A stretch of 64,000 bases of DNA from an uncultured Clostridia bacterium. Lineage in GTDB: Bacteria; Bacillota; Clostridia; Christensenellales; Aristaeellaceae. Location of the stretch: contig CAKTUS010000001.1 of NCBI GenBank assembly GCA_934621485.1, positions 1-64,000 of the forward strand, written 5' to 3'. Shown in pieces: positions 50,274-57,553 of this stretch. Both the position numbers and the translations under genes were made by a program. How positions within the stretch are numbered: the first letter of the stretch is position 1; every line of letters starts with the position of its first letter. Below the pieces are notes generated by a model, which searched no databases, was not told the origin of the DNA, and saw only the letters and a list, made by a program, of their open reading frames with translations.

Positions 50274-51530
50274 TTATACGTGCAGGGGCTTATTTGCCGT
50301 TAAAGCGGCCACTCGCGCCCGCAAATCGTTGCTGGCTCCCTGGGTTAGGGCCAGGGCGATGATATCGGCAATCTCTTCCATATCCCTTTCATCCATGCCG
50401 CGGGTGGTTACGGACGGGGAGCCGATGCGGATTCCGCTGGCCTCGCTGGGCTTCAGGGTTTCGCCGGGAATGGTGTTTTTGTTTACCGTGATATGGCACT
50501 GGAACAGCCGGTCCTCTGCCTGGCGGCCGGTCAGGCCCAGGCTGCCGTAGGTGTTCAGCAGCAGCAGGTGGTTGTCCGTGCCGCCGGTTACCATTTGAAA
50601 GCCGCGGCTGGCAAAGGCTTTTTCCAGCGCCTTGGCGTTTTGCAGCGTGCGCCGCTGATAGTCGGCAAACGCGGGCTGGGCCGCTTCGTGGAAACAAACG
50701 GCCTTGGCGGCGATGATATGCTCCAGCGGGCCGCCCTGCAAAACGGGGAATACGGCCCGGTCGATGGCCCTGGCGTGTTCCGCCCGGCACAGGATGAGAC
50801 CGCCCCGGGGGCCCCGCAGGGTTTTGTGGGTGGTGGAGGTAACAAAATCGGCATAGGGAATGGGCGAGGGATGCAGGCCCGCCGCAATGGGACCGGCGAT
50901 ATGGGCAATATCCGCCAGCAGGTAAGCGCCCACGCTGTCGGCAATCTGACGGAACCGGGCAAAATCGATCATCCGGGGATAGGCCGACGCGCCGCACACA
51001 ATCAGCCTGGGCTTGTGCTCCAGGGCGATGCGCTGCACCTGGTCGTAGTCGATCAGGCCGGTTTCCGGGTTTACGCCGTACTGCCGGGCATTATACAGCT
51101 TGCCCTCCAGCCCCTGGGGATTGGCGTGGGTCAGATGGCCGCCCGCCTCCAGCGACATGCCCATCACCGGGTCGCCGGGGGCGAGCGCCGCGGCAAACAC
51201 CGCCATATTGGCCTGAGAGCCGCTGTGAGGCTGCACATTGGCATGCCAGCCGTCGGCATGAAACAGGCGCAGCAAACGCTCGCGGGCCAGGTTTTCCATT
51301 TCGTCCACCACTTCGCAGCCGCCGTAGTAACGCTTGCCGGGATACCCTTCGGCATATTTGGCGGTAAAAATGCTGGCCATGGCGGCGCGAACCGCCGGAC
51401 TGGGGTAGTTTTCCGAAGCAATCAGCTCAATGCCGTCCCGCTGACGCTCATATTCCCGCCGGGTCAGGGCGGCGATTTCCGGATCCGCCGGCGAAAGAAA
51501 ATGATCGACCCATGTTTCCATTTGCTGCAT
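50274..51530 (-). CDS. glyA: Serine hydroxymethyltransferase
   Basis: A PLP enzyme that converts serine to glycine and charges tetrahydrofolate with a one-carbon unit. The 418-residue product has ELIASENYPSPAVRAAMAS, YYGGCEVVDEMENLARERL, NVQPHSGSQANMAVFAAAL and the PLP-lysine motif TSTTHKTLRGPRGG with Lys at about 236. Length is normal. It is monocistronic with its own promoter, divergent from the M18 peptidase gene. Confidence 0.97.
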   Translation of the reverse strand: MQQMETWVDHFLSPADPEIAALTRREYERQRDGIELIASENYPSPAVRAAMASIFTAKYAEGYPGKRYYGGCEVVDEMENLARERLLRLFHADGWHANVQPHSGSQANMAVFAAALAPGDPVMGMSLEAGGHLTHANPQGLEGKLYNARQYGVNPETGLIDYDQVQRIALEHKPRLIVCGASAYPRMIDFARFRQIADSVGAYLLADIAHIAGPIAAGLHPSPIPYADFVTSTTHKTLRGPRGGLILCRAEHARAIDRAVFPVLQGGPLEHIIAAKAVCFHEAAQPAFADYQRRTLQNAKALEKAFASRGFQMVTGGTDNHLLLLNTYGSLGLTGRQAEDRLFQCHITVNKNTIPGETLKPSEASGIRIGSPSVTTRGMDERDMEEIADIIALALTQGASNDLRARVAALTANKPLHV

Positions 51531-51563
51531 GTTTGCATCCTTCCTTTGCTGTCAAGTGTAGCA

Positions 51564-51592
51564 ACGATACCATAGCATGGCCCGAAAGTCAA
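51564..51592 (-). promoter_or_regulatory. Promoter of glyA
   Basis: On the minus strand a -35 TTGACT (51587-51592) and a -10 TATCGT (51564-51569) are separated by 17 bp. It sits beside the divergent promoter at 51599-51627; the two -35 boxes are 6 bp apart. Confidence 0.65.
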
Positions 51593-51598
51593 CGATGC

Positions 51599-51627
51599 TT
51601 GCGCGCCCGGGTGCAAACCGCTATAAT
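51599..51627 (+). promoter_or_regulatory. Promoter of the M18 aminopeptidase gene
   Basis: A -35 TTGCGC (51599-51604) and a perfect -10 TATAAT (51622-51627) are separated by 17 bp. Confidence 0.75.
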
Positions 51628-51668
51628 AGGGCCGTAGCCTTATTTTTTGAAACGGGAGGGTTCTTTCC

Positions 51669-52973
51669 GTGCAGCCTATCAGCAATTTTTTCACCTTTGT
51701 CCGTCAGTCTCCCACAGCCTTTCAGGCGGTGCAGACGATTGCCCAAAACCTGGAGGAAAAAGGCTTTCAACGCTTGCCGGAGCACCGGCCCTGGCAGCTT
51801 GCGCCCGGCGGAAAATACTTTGTTACCCGCAACCGTTCCGCGGTGATTGCCTTCAGCCTGCCGGAGGACGGCCTCACCCATTTCCAGATTGTGGCAAGTC
51901 ACGGCGATTCGCCCACCTTCAAGCTTAAGCCTCTGTGCGAGGACGCGGTGTGCGGGCAGTATCTTCGCCTGAATGTGGAGCGCTACGGCGGCATGATCAT
52001 GTCCGCCTGGTTTGACCGGCCCCTGTCCATTGCCGGCAGGGTGGTGGTGCGCAGTGGGGGCCGTCTGGAAACCCGCCTGGTGGACCTGGACAGGGATGCG
52101 GCGCTTATTCCCAACATGCCCATTCACTTTAACCGCCAGGTGAACGACGGCTATACGTATAACGCGCAAACCGACCTGCCGCCCCTGTATGCGCAGGGCG
52201 GCGATTCCGGCAGGCTCATGGCCGAGGTGGCCGCCTGCGCAGGCGTGCAGCCGGAGGAGATAGCGGCGGCCGACCTGTTTTTGTACAACCGCATGGCGGG
52301 CAGCGTGTGGGGCCCGGAGGGCGAGTTTTTCTCCTGCCCCCGCATTGACGATCTGGAGTGCGCCTGGACTGCGCTGAACGCCTTTGCGGACGCGCCCGCC
52401 CATGGTCATGGAAATGTGTACGCCGTTTTGGATAACGAGGAGGTGGGCAGCGGCAGCAAGCAGGGCGCGGATTCCACCTTCCTTGGCGACGTGCTCGGCC
52501 GGGTATGCGCCGCCCTGGGGCAAAGCGAAGCCCAGATGCGGGCCGCCGTGGCCCAAAGCTTCATGGTGTCGGCGGACAACGCCCACGCCGTGCATCCCAA
52601 CCACCCGGAGCAATATGACGCGCAAAACCGCGCCTTCATGAACCGTGGCGTGGTGATCAAGCACAACGCCAGCCAGAAATACACTACCGACGCGGTGTCC
52701 TGCGCCGTATTTGCGGAAATCTGCCGCGGGGCGGGCGTGCCGGTGCAGCACTTTGCCAACCGGTCGGACATGCCGGGCGGCTCCACCCTGGGCAATATCG
52801 CCAACGCCCACGCCTCCATGAACACCGTGGACATCGGCCTGGCTCAGCTGGCCATGCACTCCAGCTATGAAACCGCCGGCACGCGCGACGCCGCCTACAT
52901 GACCGACGCGCTGTCCGCCTTCTACCGCGCCAACATCCAAACCCTGGCCGACGGCGACCTGCGCATTGGTTGA
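51669..52973 (+). CDS. M18 family aminopeptidase
   Basis: A cytosolic two-zinc aminopeptidase of the aspartyl-aminopeptidase/ApeB type. The 434-residue product has the metal-binding and catalytic segments VASHGDSPTFKLKP, DDLECAWTALNAF, LDNEEVGSGSKQGADSTFLG and DNAHAVHPNHPEQYD, and a late MHSSYETAG with the final metal His. Length is normal. The start is GTG at 51669 with GGGAGGG upstream; no better ATG is in frame. A promoter for the DUF1858 operon overlaps its last codons. Confidence 0.94.
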   Translation: MQPISNFFTFVRQSPTAFQAVQTIAQNLEEKGFQRLPEHRPWQLAPGGKYFVTRNRSAVIAFSLPEDGLTHFQIVASHGDSPTFKLKPLCEDAVCGQYLRLNVERYGGMIMSAWFDRPLSIAGRVVVRSGGRLETRLVDLDRDAALIPNMPIHFNRQVNDGYTYNAQTDLPPLYAQGGDSGRLMAEVAACAGVQPEEIAAADLFLYNRMAGSVWGPEGEFFSCPRIDDLECAWTALNAFADAPAHGHGNVYAVLDNEEVGSGSKQGADSTFLGDVLGRVCAALGQSEAQMRAAVAQSFMVSADNAHAVHPNHPEQYDAQNRAFMNRGVVIKHNASQKYTTDAVSCAVFAEICRGAGVPVQHFANRSDMPGGSTLGNIANAHASMNTVDIGLAQLAMHSSYETAGTRDAAYMTDALSAFYRANIQTLADGDLRIG

Positions 52974-52998
52974 CAAGCGCCAGAGGCAATGATAAGAT
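52970..52998 (+). promoter_or_regulatory. Promoter of the DUF1858 gene
   Basis: A perfect -35 TTGACA (52970-52975) and a -10 TAAGAT (52993-52998) are separated by 17 bp; the -35 overlaps the stop codon of the peptidase. Confidence 0.7.
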
Positions 52999-53048
52999 AG
53001 GCACGTCCCGCACACACTAGGGACATATGCAGGAAAGGAGAGTCAACC

Positions 53049-53249
53049 ATGACCGTCAATAAGAAAATGTCCATTTATGAGGTCCTGAATATGGACCGCG
53101 GCACCGCCCGCATCTTCATGGAGTTTGGCATGCACTGCCTGGGCTGCCCTCACGCCACCGCCGAGCCCATTGAGGACGCCTGCGCCGCTCACGGAACCGA
53201 CGCCGACAAGCTGGTAGAAAAGCTCAACGCTTATCTGGCTGATAAATAA
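53049..53249 (+). CDS. DUF1858 domain protein with redox-type CxxC
   Basis: The 66-residue protein is a single DUF1858 domain: MSIYEVLNMDRGTARIFMEF, then GMHCLGCPHA with Cys30 and Cys33, then a helical end. The family (also called hybrid-cluster-protein-associated redox disulfide domain) is often linked to redox proteins; its partner is unknown. The ribosome site is AAAGGAGAG. A hairpin (53267-53309) follows, so most transcripts may end before the ferritin-like gene. Confidence 0.9.
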   Translation: MTVNKKMSIYEVLNMDRGTARIFMEFGMHCLGCPHATAEPIEDACAAHGTDADKLVEKLNAYLADK

Positions 53250-53266
53250 GCCGGTAAGCCGTTTGG

Positions 53267-53309
53267 GGCCCCGCAGGTTGCCGCGCCGGTTCGGTAACGC
53301 GGGGCCTTT
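53267..53309 (+). terminator. Hairpin after the DUF1858 gene
   Basis: The arms GGCCCCGC and GCGGGGCC are separated by 24 nt and followed by TTT. A weak intrinsic terminator, allowing partial read-through to the ferritin-like gene. Confidence 0.55.
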
Positions 53310-53345
53310 GCCATGGAAAAAACAAAGGAAAAAGGAGCGATGGCG

Positions 53346-53816
53346 ATGGATATTCGGTCCGCAAAGGAAGCCATGCTGGTGGCCTGCCAAATGGAAACGG
53401 GCGCCGTGCAAACCTATCGGCGCGCCCTGAGCCTGATGGAGCGGCTGGGCCGGCAGGAGGAAGCGCTGTACGGCCACCTGTGCGCCATTTTGCGGGATGA
53501 GGAAAGCCACCTGGCCAGGTTTCGAGCTTTGCACGATGCTTTGCCCCAGGAAATCAGCCAGGAGCGGGCGCTGATGCTGAGCGCGCTGTCTCAGGGCACG
53601 CTGTTTGAGGACGGCCTGCTGGGCGCGGCCCGCAGCGGCTTTCTGGACAGCCTGAACGCCATGCTGCACTACGCCGCGGCGTCGGAAAAGGAAAGCGCGG
53701 AGCGTTACCGCGCCTTTGCCCGGGCCGCCGCCGAGCCGGACGCCCGGGAGGCGCTTTTGCAGATTGCTGCCGAGGAAGACCGCCATCTGACAGAATTGGA
53801 GGCATTGGAAGCATGA
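53346..53816 (+). CDS. Ferritin-like four-helix di-iron protein
   Basis: The 156-residue helical protein shows the ferritin-like pairings: a first-half Glu in CQMETGAVQTYRRAL with EESHL (ExxH) further on, and a second half EKESAERYRAFARA with EEDRHLTELEAL (ExxH). This fits a rubrerythrin/bacterioferritin-like di-iron bundle, for peroxide or iron handling; no rubredoxin domain is attached. The ATG at 53346 is 8 nt from AAGGAG and is preferred over two upstream ATGs. It overlaps the next gene by ATGA, a direct sign of coupling to an ECF transporter subunit. Confidence 0.78.
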   Translation: MDIRSAKEAMLVACQMETGAVQTYRRALSLMERLGRQEEALYGHLCAILRDEESHLARFRALHDALPQEISQERALMLSALSQGTLFEDGLLGAARSGFLDSLNAMLHYAAASEKESAERYRAFARAAAEPDAREALLQIAAEEDRHLTELEALEA

Positions 53817-54313
53817 AAAAGCAATCATCCATTACGGTTAAGACCCTGGCTTTCGGCGGCATGCTGGCCGCCTTGGTATTTGTGGCAACGTCCTTTTTGA
53901 AACTGCCCGTATCGGTCACCCAGGGCTACATTCACCTGGGCGACGGCGTTATTTTACTGGGCGCGGGCCTTCTGGGGCCCGCCTCCATTGTGGCTTCCGC
54001 TCTGGGCAGCATGCTGGCCGACCTGCTGGGCGGCTATACCCTGTACTGCCTGCCCACCTTCCTCATTAAAGCCGCTACCGCCGCCGTGGGCGTGTGGGCG
54101 GCCGGCCGCAAGCAGACCTGGCTGCGCATTGTGGGCTTTGTGCTGGCGGAAGCGGTGATGGTGACCGGTTACTTTGTGGCTGAATGGCTGTTCCTGGGCT
54201 ATGGTCTGGCCGCCGCAGCGGGCGCGCTGCTGCCCAACGCCATTCAGGGACTGAGCGGCGTGGTGCTGGCCACGGTGCTCTGGCCGGTGATAAAGCGGGT
54301 GCATCTTCAGTAA
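53813..54313 (+). CDS. ECF transporter substrate-binding (S) component
   Basis: The 166-residue membrane protein has five or six helices. The pattern TLAFGGMLAALVFVATSFLKLPV, TQGYIHLGDGVILLGAGLLGP, SALGSMLADLLGGYTLYCLP (each quoted in part) is typical of vitamin-type ECF S components, which use a shared EcfA/A'/T module. Substrate cannot be assigned; the YIHLGDG stretch resembles S proteins of the uncharacterised or pyrimidine/thiamine-precursor type. Its terminator has been split by a repeat element (see 54324-54625). Confidence 0.85.
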   Translation: MKKQSSITVKTLAFGGMLAALVFVATSFLKLPVSVTQGYIHLGDGVILLGAGLLGPASIVASALGSMLADLLGGYTLYCLPTFLIKAATAAVGVWAAGRKQTWLRIVGFVLAEAVMVTGYFVAEWLFLGYGLAAAAGALLPNAIQGLSGVVLATVLWPVIKRVHLQ

Positions 54314-54323
54314 ATATCAAAAG

Positions 54324-54625
54324 CAAAATGGGCGCTGACCAAAAGGCCGGCACCCAGGATTGAAACCTTTTTGAGGAGCTGTCAGAGGGGCTGTGGCCCC
54401 ACTGACAACTCCCCCGAAGGAGTTTTTCGACAGCCTGAAAGCTCGCCGTCAGGCGAGCTTTTTTGACGGGCTGGGGTCGGCGCCCATTCAGGTTGTCCCA
54501 AAAGTGAGACCCCGCCTCCTGCGGGCGGAGCCCCTAAGCCTTGTGGCGCAACGCTTTTTCCGCAAACCAGCGTAGCCGTGTTCGCGGGCGCGCACGCTCC
54601 TGTAGGGTTTTCAGCGCCCATTTTG
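54324..54625. mobile_element. Element inserted inside the terminator hairpin of the ECF S gene
   Basis: The sequences CAAAATGGGCGCTGA (54324-54338) and TCAGCGCCCATTTTG (54611-54625) are perfect complements, the two arms of a terminator, now 272 bp apart. The interval holds a GTCAGAGGGG-type hairpin, a right end TTTTTCGACAGCCTGA, the stem-loop AAAGCTCGCC-GTCA-GGCGAGCTTTTTT (54437-54461) and a reverse type A block with AGGCTTGTGG-like and CGCAAACCAGCGTAGCC sequence. A partial extra copy of the right arm (GGCGCCCATT) lies at 54479-54488, so two insertions may be nested. Confidence 0.8.
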
Positions 54626-54768
54626 TTCAAAAACGCAGTAAGCATAATTAGCGATGCTTGCCGGAAGCAAGCGAGCGCCCAGCAGGCACAACTGCCATAG
54701 GCGGATAGCGACCCACAGATGGGACGCGAAACCAGGGAGGACTACGGTGGTTGTCCTCCCCTCTTTTT

Positions 54769-55815
54769 TCAGCGCCGCTGCTTTTGCACCTTCTGCCATG
54801 CCATGCCGCCCATGGCAAGCAGCGCCAGCGCCATCATCAGCCCCCAAAGCATGGGCTGAGCCGTGTCTCCTGTTTGGGGCAGGGGCTCGTCCTCCTGCAC
54901 GCGCAGGTATTTCAGGTTTTGGTTATAGACAAATTTGGCGTAGCCGGACACATGATAGCTTTCCGGACGCTGTGCCGACGTCAGGTTGCGGAAATAATAA
55001 TAGGTCATGGGGTATTCGGCCGCAAATTTGAACGCGCCGGTCAGGCTGGAGGCCCGGGTGCTGCCGCTGAGCTGCACGCCGCCGCCCTTCATGAGAATGT
55101 TGCGTCCCTTCATGCCCAGGCTTTGAATATTCTTTTCCTGGACTGTGGCCTCATAGGCGGAAGCGCGCAGCGTGCCGCCGTCCGCCACCAAATCCCGGCT
55201 CAGGTCCAGGCCGGTGCAGGAGAGGGCTTTGCCTGCCGAAACAGTCACCACGGTTTGTCCCGATACGCGAACGCAGCCTGCATCGTTCCCGCTGGCGCCG
55301 TCGGAGGTTATCCGGATGCCCACCGTGTTTTGGGCGCTGCCGGTAACGTTGGAACGCACCTCCAGCTCGCCGTCGCCCACAAAGACCAGTCCGCCGTACT
55401 GGCCGCGGATGCCCACAATGGTAGCCGCGGTGTTGCCTGCTCCGCCGGTGGTGGAAATCAGGTTGTCGCCCCATAGCTCCACGCACAGCTGCATGCCGCT
55501 GAACAGCACGCCGCATTTTTCTTTTTCAGACAGCGCGGCATAACCCGTCAGCTGCGCGTTGTTCAAAATCAGGGTATAAATGCCGTCTGCATCCTTGCGC
55601 ACGGCCCAGGTCCAGCCGCTTTGAGGCAGCGCAGCGTAAGCCTTGCCCGCGCCCCCCGCGTCGCCGCCTGCAACATAGGCGTACCCATTTTCCAGCGGGG
55701 ATAGGTCCACCGCCGTCTCACTGCTGAGATAAAGCTGCTCCTGCTGCGCCAGGGCCGTGACCGCCGGCAGACACAAAGCCAGCGCCAGCAGCAGCCCGAA
55801 CCATTTTCTCCGCAC
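54769..55815 (-). CDS. Sortase-anchored surface protein with beta-helix-like repeats
   Basis: The 348-residue protein has a signal peptide (WFGLLLALALCLPAVTALAQ) and a C-terminal sorting signal LPQTGD, a hydrophobic helix and KVQKQRR. The body has short repeating beta turns of the form G..F.GDGELEV.SN.TG, VGIRITSDGASGNDAG, ALSCTGLDLSRDLVADGG, resembling a right-handed beta-helix carbohydrate-binding domain (Cthe_2159/DUF4353-like). The GTG at 55815 has AAGGAGG upstream. No sortase gene is in the window. A -10-like TATACT lies just upstream of the start; the -35 is unclear. Confidence 0.75.
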   Translation of the reverse strand: MRRKWFGLLLALALCLPAVTALAQQEQLYLSSETAVDLSPLENGYAYVAGGDAGGAGKAYAALPQSGWTWAVRKDADGIYTLILNNAQLTGYAALSEKEKCGVLFSGMQLCVELWGDNLISTTGGAGNTAATIVGIRGQYGGLVFVGDGELEVRSNVTGSAQNTVGIRITSDGASGNDAGCVRVSGQTVVTVSAGKALSCTGLDLSRDLVADGGTLRASAYEATVQEKNIQSLGMKGRNILMKGGGVQLSGSTRASSLTGAFKFAAEYPMTYYYFRNLTSAQRPESYHVSGYAKFVYNQNLKYLRVQEDEPLPQTGDTAQPMLWGLMMALALLAMGGMAWQKVQKQRR

Positions 55816-55939
55816 GTTGCCATTCCTCCTTGCTCCTCTCCAGTATACGCCTTTTTCGTGAAAAATGGATGAACATGCCATGTCGGCATTTTGAAAAGAG
55901 CGTTTCGACAGGACAAGACATAGCTTGCGCCGTTTCGTC

Positions 55940-55967
55940 AAAGGAAAAAAGTGACGCCTACACGAAA
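55940..55967 (+). promoter_or_regulatory. Possible sigma-H promoter of the spoIIA operon
   Basis: AAAGGAAAA (55940-55948) matches the sigma-H -35 consensus RNAGGAWWW exactly. A partial -10 (CACGAAA, 55961-55967; consensus RNNGAAT) follows after 12 bp. The spoIIA operon of B. subtilis is sigma-H dependent, which supports the idea; the -10 is only a partial match. Confidence 0.4.
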
Positions 55968-56014
55968 CCTACATACGGTTTTTTTCATTTCTTCAGGAAA
56001 CGGAGGCGCAACCC

Positions 56015-56335
56015 ATGCTGCAAGCCAAAACGCGCAGCGGAGCGGTAACGGTGGTCATTGCCGGCGAGCTGGACCACTTTGCCGCGCCGCAAATACGCCG
56101 CATGCTGGATGAACTGCTGATGGACCCCGGCGTAACGCATTTGACGCTGGATTTGGAAAACCTGACCTTTATGGATTCTTCCGGCATCGGGGTGCTGCTG
56201 GGGCGGCTGAAGCTGCTGTCCAGCCGGGGAGGCACCCTGAGCGTGAAAAACATGCAGCCCCAGGTGGAAAAACTGTTTCGCCTGTCGGGGCTGAACCGGG
56301 TAATCCGGGTGGCCGGAAAAGGAGGCTGTGCGTAA
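56015..56335 (+). CDS. spoIIAA: Anti-sigma F factor antagonist SpoIIAA
   Basis: A 106-residue STAS-domain protein. When dephosphorylated in the forespore it binds SpoIIAB and frees sigma F. The phosphorylated Ser lies in MDSSGIG at residue 55, matching Ser58 of B. subtilis. The domain opens with VTVVIAGELDHFAAPQIRR and ends with the expected helices. The ribosome site is GGAGGCGCAA. It is followed by spoIIAB (TAATG overlap) and sigF, the complete and classic operon. Confidence 0.96.
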   Translation: MLQAKTRSGAVTVVIAGELDHFAAPQIRRMLDELLMDPGVTHLTLDLENLTFMDSSGIGVLLGRLKLLSSRGGTLSVKNMQPQVEKLFRLSGLNRVIRVAGKGGCA

Positions 56336-56802
56336 TGCAAAACCATATGGAACTTACTTTTCTGGCCTGCCCGCAAAACGAGGCCTTCGCCCGGGTGGCC
56401 ATTGCGGCCTTCGCGGTGCAGCTGAACCCAACCTTGCCGGAAATGGCGGATGTAAAAACGGCTGTCAGCGAAGCGGTAACCAACGCCATTGTTCACGGCT
56501 ACCGGGACCGGCCGCAAGGACTGGTGCGCATGAGCGCCGCCTATGGGGACGACCGCATGCTTACCGTGGAAATTCACGACGACGGCTGCGGTATTCAGGA
56601 TATCGAGGTGGCCATGCAGCCGTTTTATTCCACCGGCGACGGGGCGGAGCGCAGCGGCATGGGCTTTTGCGTAATGCAAACCTTTATGGACGCCGTGGAT
56701 GTGAAAAGCCGCCCCGGAGCCGGTACTACCGTGACCATGCGCAAGGCCATCGGAGGCGAATTGGGCCTGCACCGGGAGCGGGTGCTGGATGAAATTGGCT
56801 GA
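56335..56802 (+). CDS. spoIIAB: Anti-sigma F factor / serine kinase SpoIIAB
   Basis: A 155-residue GHKL-type kinase that holds sigma F inactive and phosphorylates SpoIIAA. The N box is SEAVTNAIVHGY, the G1 box DDGCGI and the G2 box RSGMGFCVMQTFMD. Length is slightly above the usual 146. It overlaps spoIIAA by 1 bp and sigF by 14 bp, giving tight coupling of the three proteins. Confidence 0.96.
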   Translation: MQNHMELTFLACPQNEAFARVAIAAFAVQLNPTLPEMADVKTAVSEAVTNAIVHGYRDRPQGLVRMSAAYGDDRMLTVEIHDDGCGIQDIEVAMQPFYSTGDGAERSGMGFCVMQTFMDAVDVKSRPGAGTTVTMRKAIGGELGLHRERVLDEIG

Positions 56803-57418
56803 GCAGGAGGCGCTGGCCCACCGGGGCCTGGCCGTTGCCTGCGCCCAACGTTTCGCAGGCCGCGGCGTGCCCATGGAGGAGCTGATCAGCGAGGCGCAGG
56901 CGGCCCTGTGCCAGGCCGCCGCCCGGTTTGACGAAAGCCGGGGCGTGCGCTTTTCCACCTATGCTCTTCCGCTGGCTCTGGGGGCGCTGCGCGACCTGTG
57001 CCGGCGCAGCGCGCCCATGCACGTGCCCAGAAGCGACCTGCGCGTGCTGTCTGCCGCGGATGCGGCCCGGGAACGGCTGACCCGGGACCAGGGCCGGGAG
57101 CCGGGACTGTGTCAGGTGGCCCGGGAAATTGGGGTGGAGCCGATGCGGCTGGGAGAAATGGTGGCCGCTCACGAGCGCATGCGCTGCGCCGCCGCCGACC
57201 TTTCCGGACAGGAACCGGCAGAAGCCGGCTTTGAGGACCTGGTGCTTTTGCGGGATGCTCTCAGCCGCCTGCCGCCGCCCCTGCCCCGGGTGGTCAGGCT
57301 GCGCTTTGCGCTGGGCCTCAGCCAGCAGCAAACCGCCCGGCTGCTGGGGGTAAGCCAGTCCTGCGTTTCCCGTTGGGAAAAACAGGCCCGGCAGGCTGTC
57401 AGGGAACTGGCCCAATAG
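56789..57418 (+). CDS. sigF: RNA polymerase sigma-F factor, short form
   Basis: The forespore-specific sigma factor. The 209-residue product aligns with SigF from region 2 (GRGVPMEELISEAQAALCQA, RFDESRGVRFSTYALPLALG) through region 4 (LSRLPPPLPRVVRLRFALGL, QQQTARLLGVSQSCVSRWE). Compared with the roughly 250 residues of B. subtilis it lacks about 36 N-terminal residues, including most of region 1.2. The start overlaps the end of spoIIAB; no plausible upstream start gives the missing part. Middle residues are strongly diverged. The operon context makes the assignment secure. Confidence 0.92.
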   Translation: MKLAEQEALAHRGLAVACAQRFAGRGVPMEELISEAQAALCQAAARFDESRGVRFSTYALPLALGALRDLCRRSAPMHVPRSDLRVLSAADAARERLTRDQGREPGLCQVAREIGVEPMRLGEMVAAHERMRCAAADLSGQEPAEAGFEDLVLLRDALSRLPPPLPRVVRLRFALGLSQQQTARLLGVSQSCVSRWEKQARQAVRELAQ

Positions 57419-57463
57419 GAAAGGCGAGCGTTGGTAAAAATTCGTCTTTGTGCTCCGGAAGCA

Positions 57464-57492
57464 TTGACATTCCCCATCAGGTATAGTATAAA
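57464..57492 (+). promoter_or_regulatory. Sigma-A-type promoter of purA
   Basis: A perfect -35 TTGACA (57464-57469) and a -10 TATAAA (57487-57492) are separated by 17 bp, about 60 bp upstream of the start. Confidence 0.75.
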
Positions 57493-57553
57493 GGAACGTG
57501 GGCCGTTTGAAACGACGCCCAATTTCCGTATGTTTGAAAGGGGATTGTCCATT

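Noticed and set aside
51531..51668. Glycine or purine riboswitch between glyA and the M18 gene
   Set aside because: The 138-bp gap is filled by two divergent promoters and leaves leaders too short for either aptamer.
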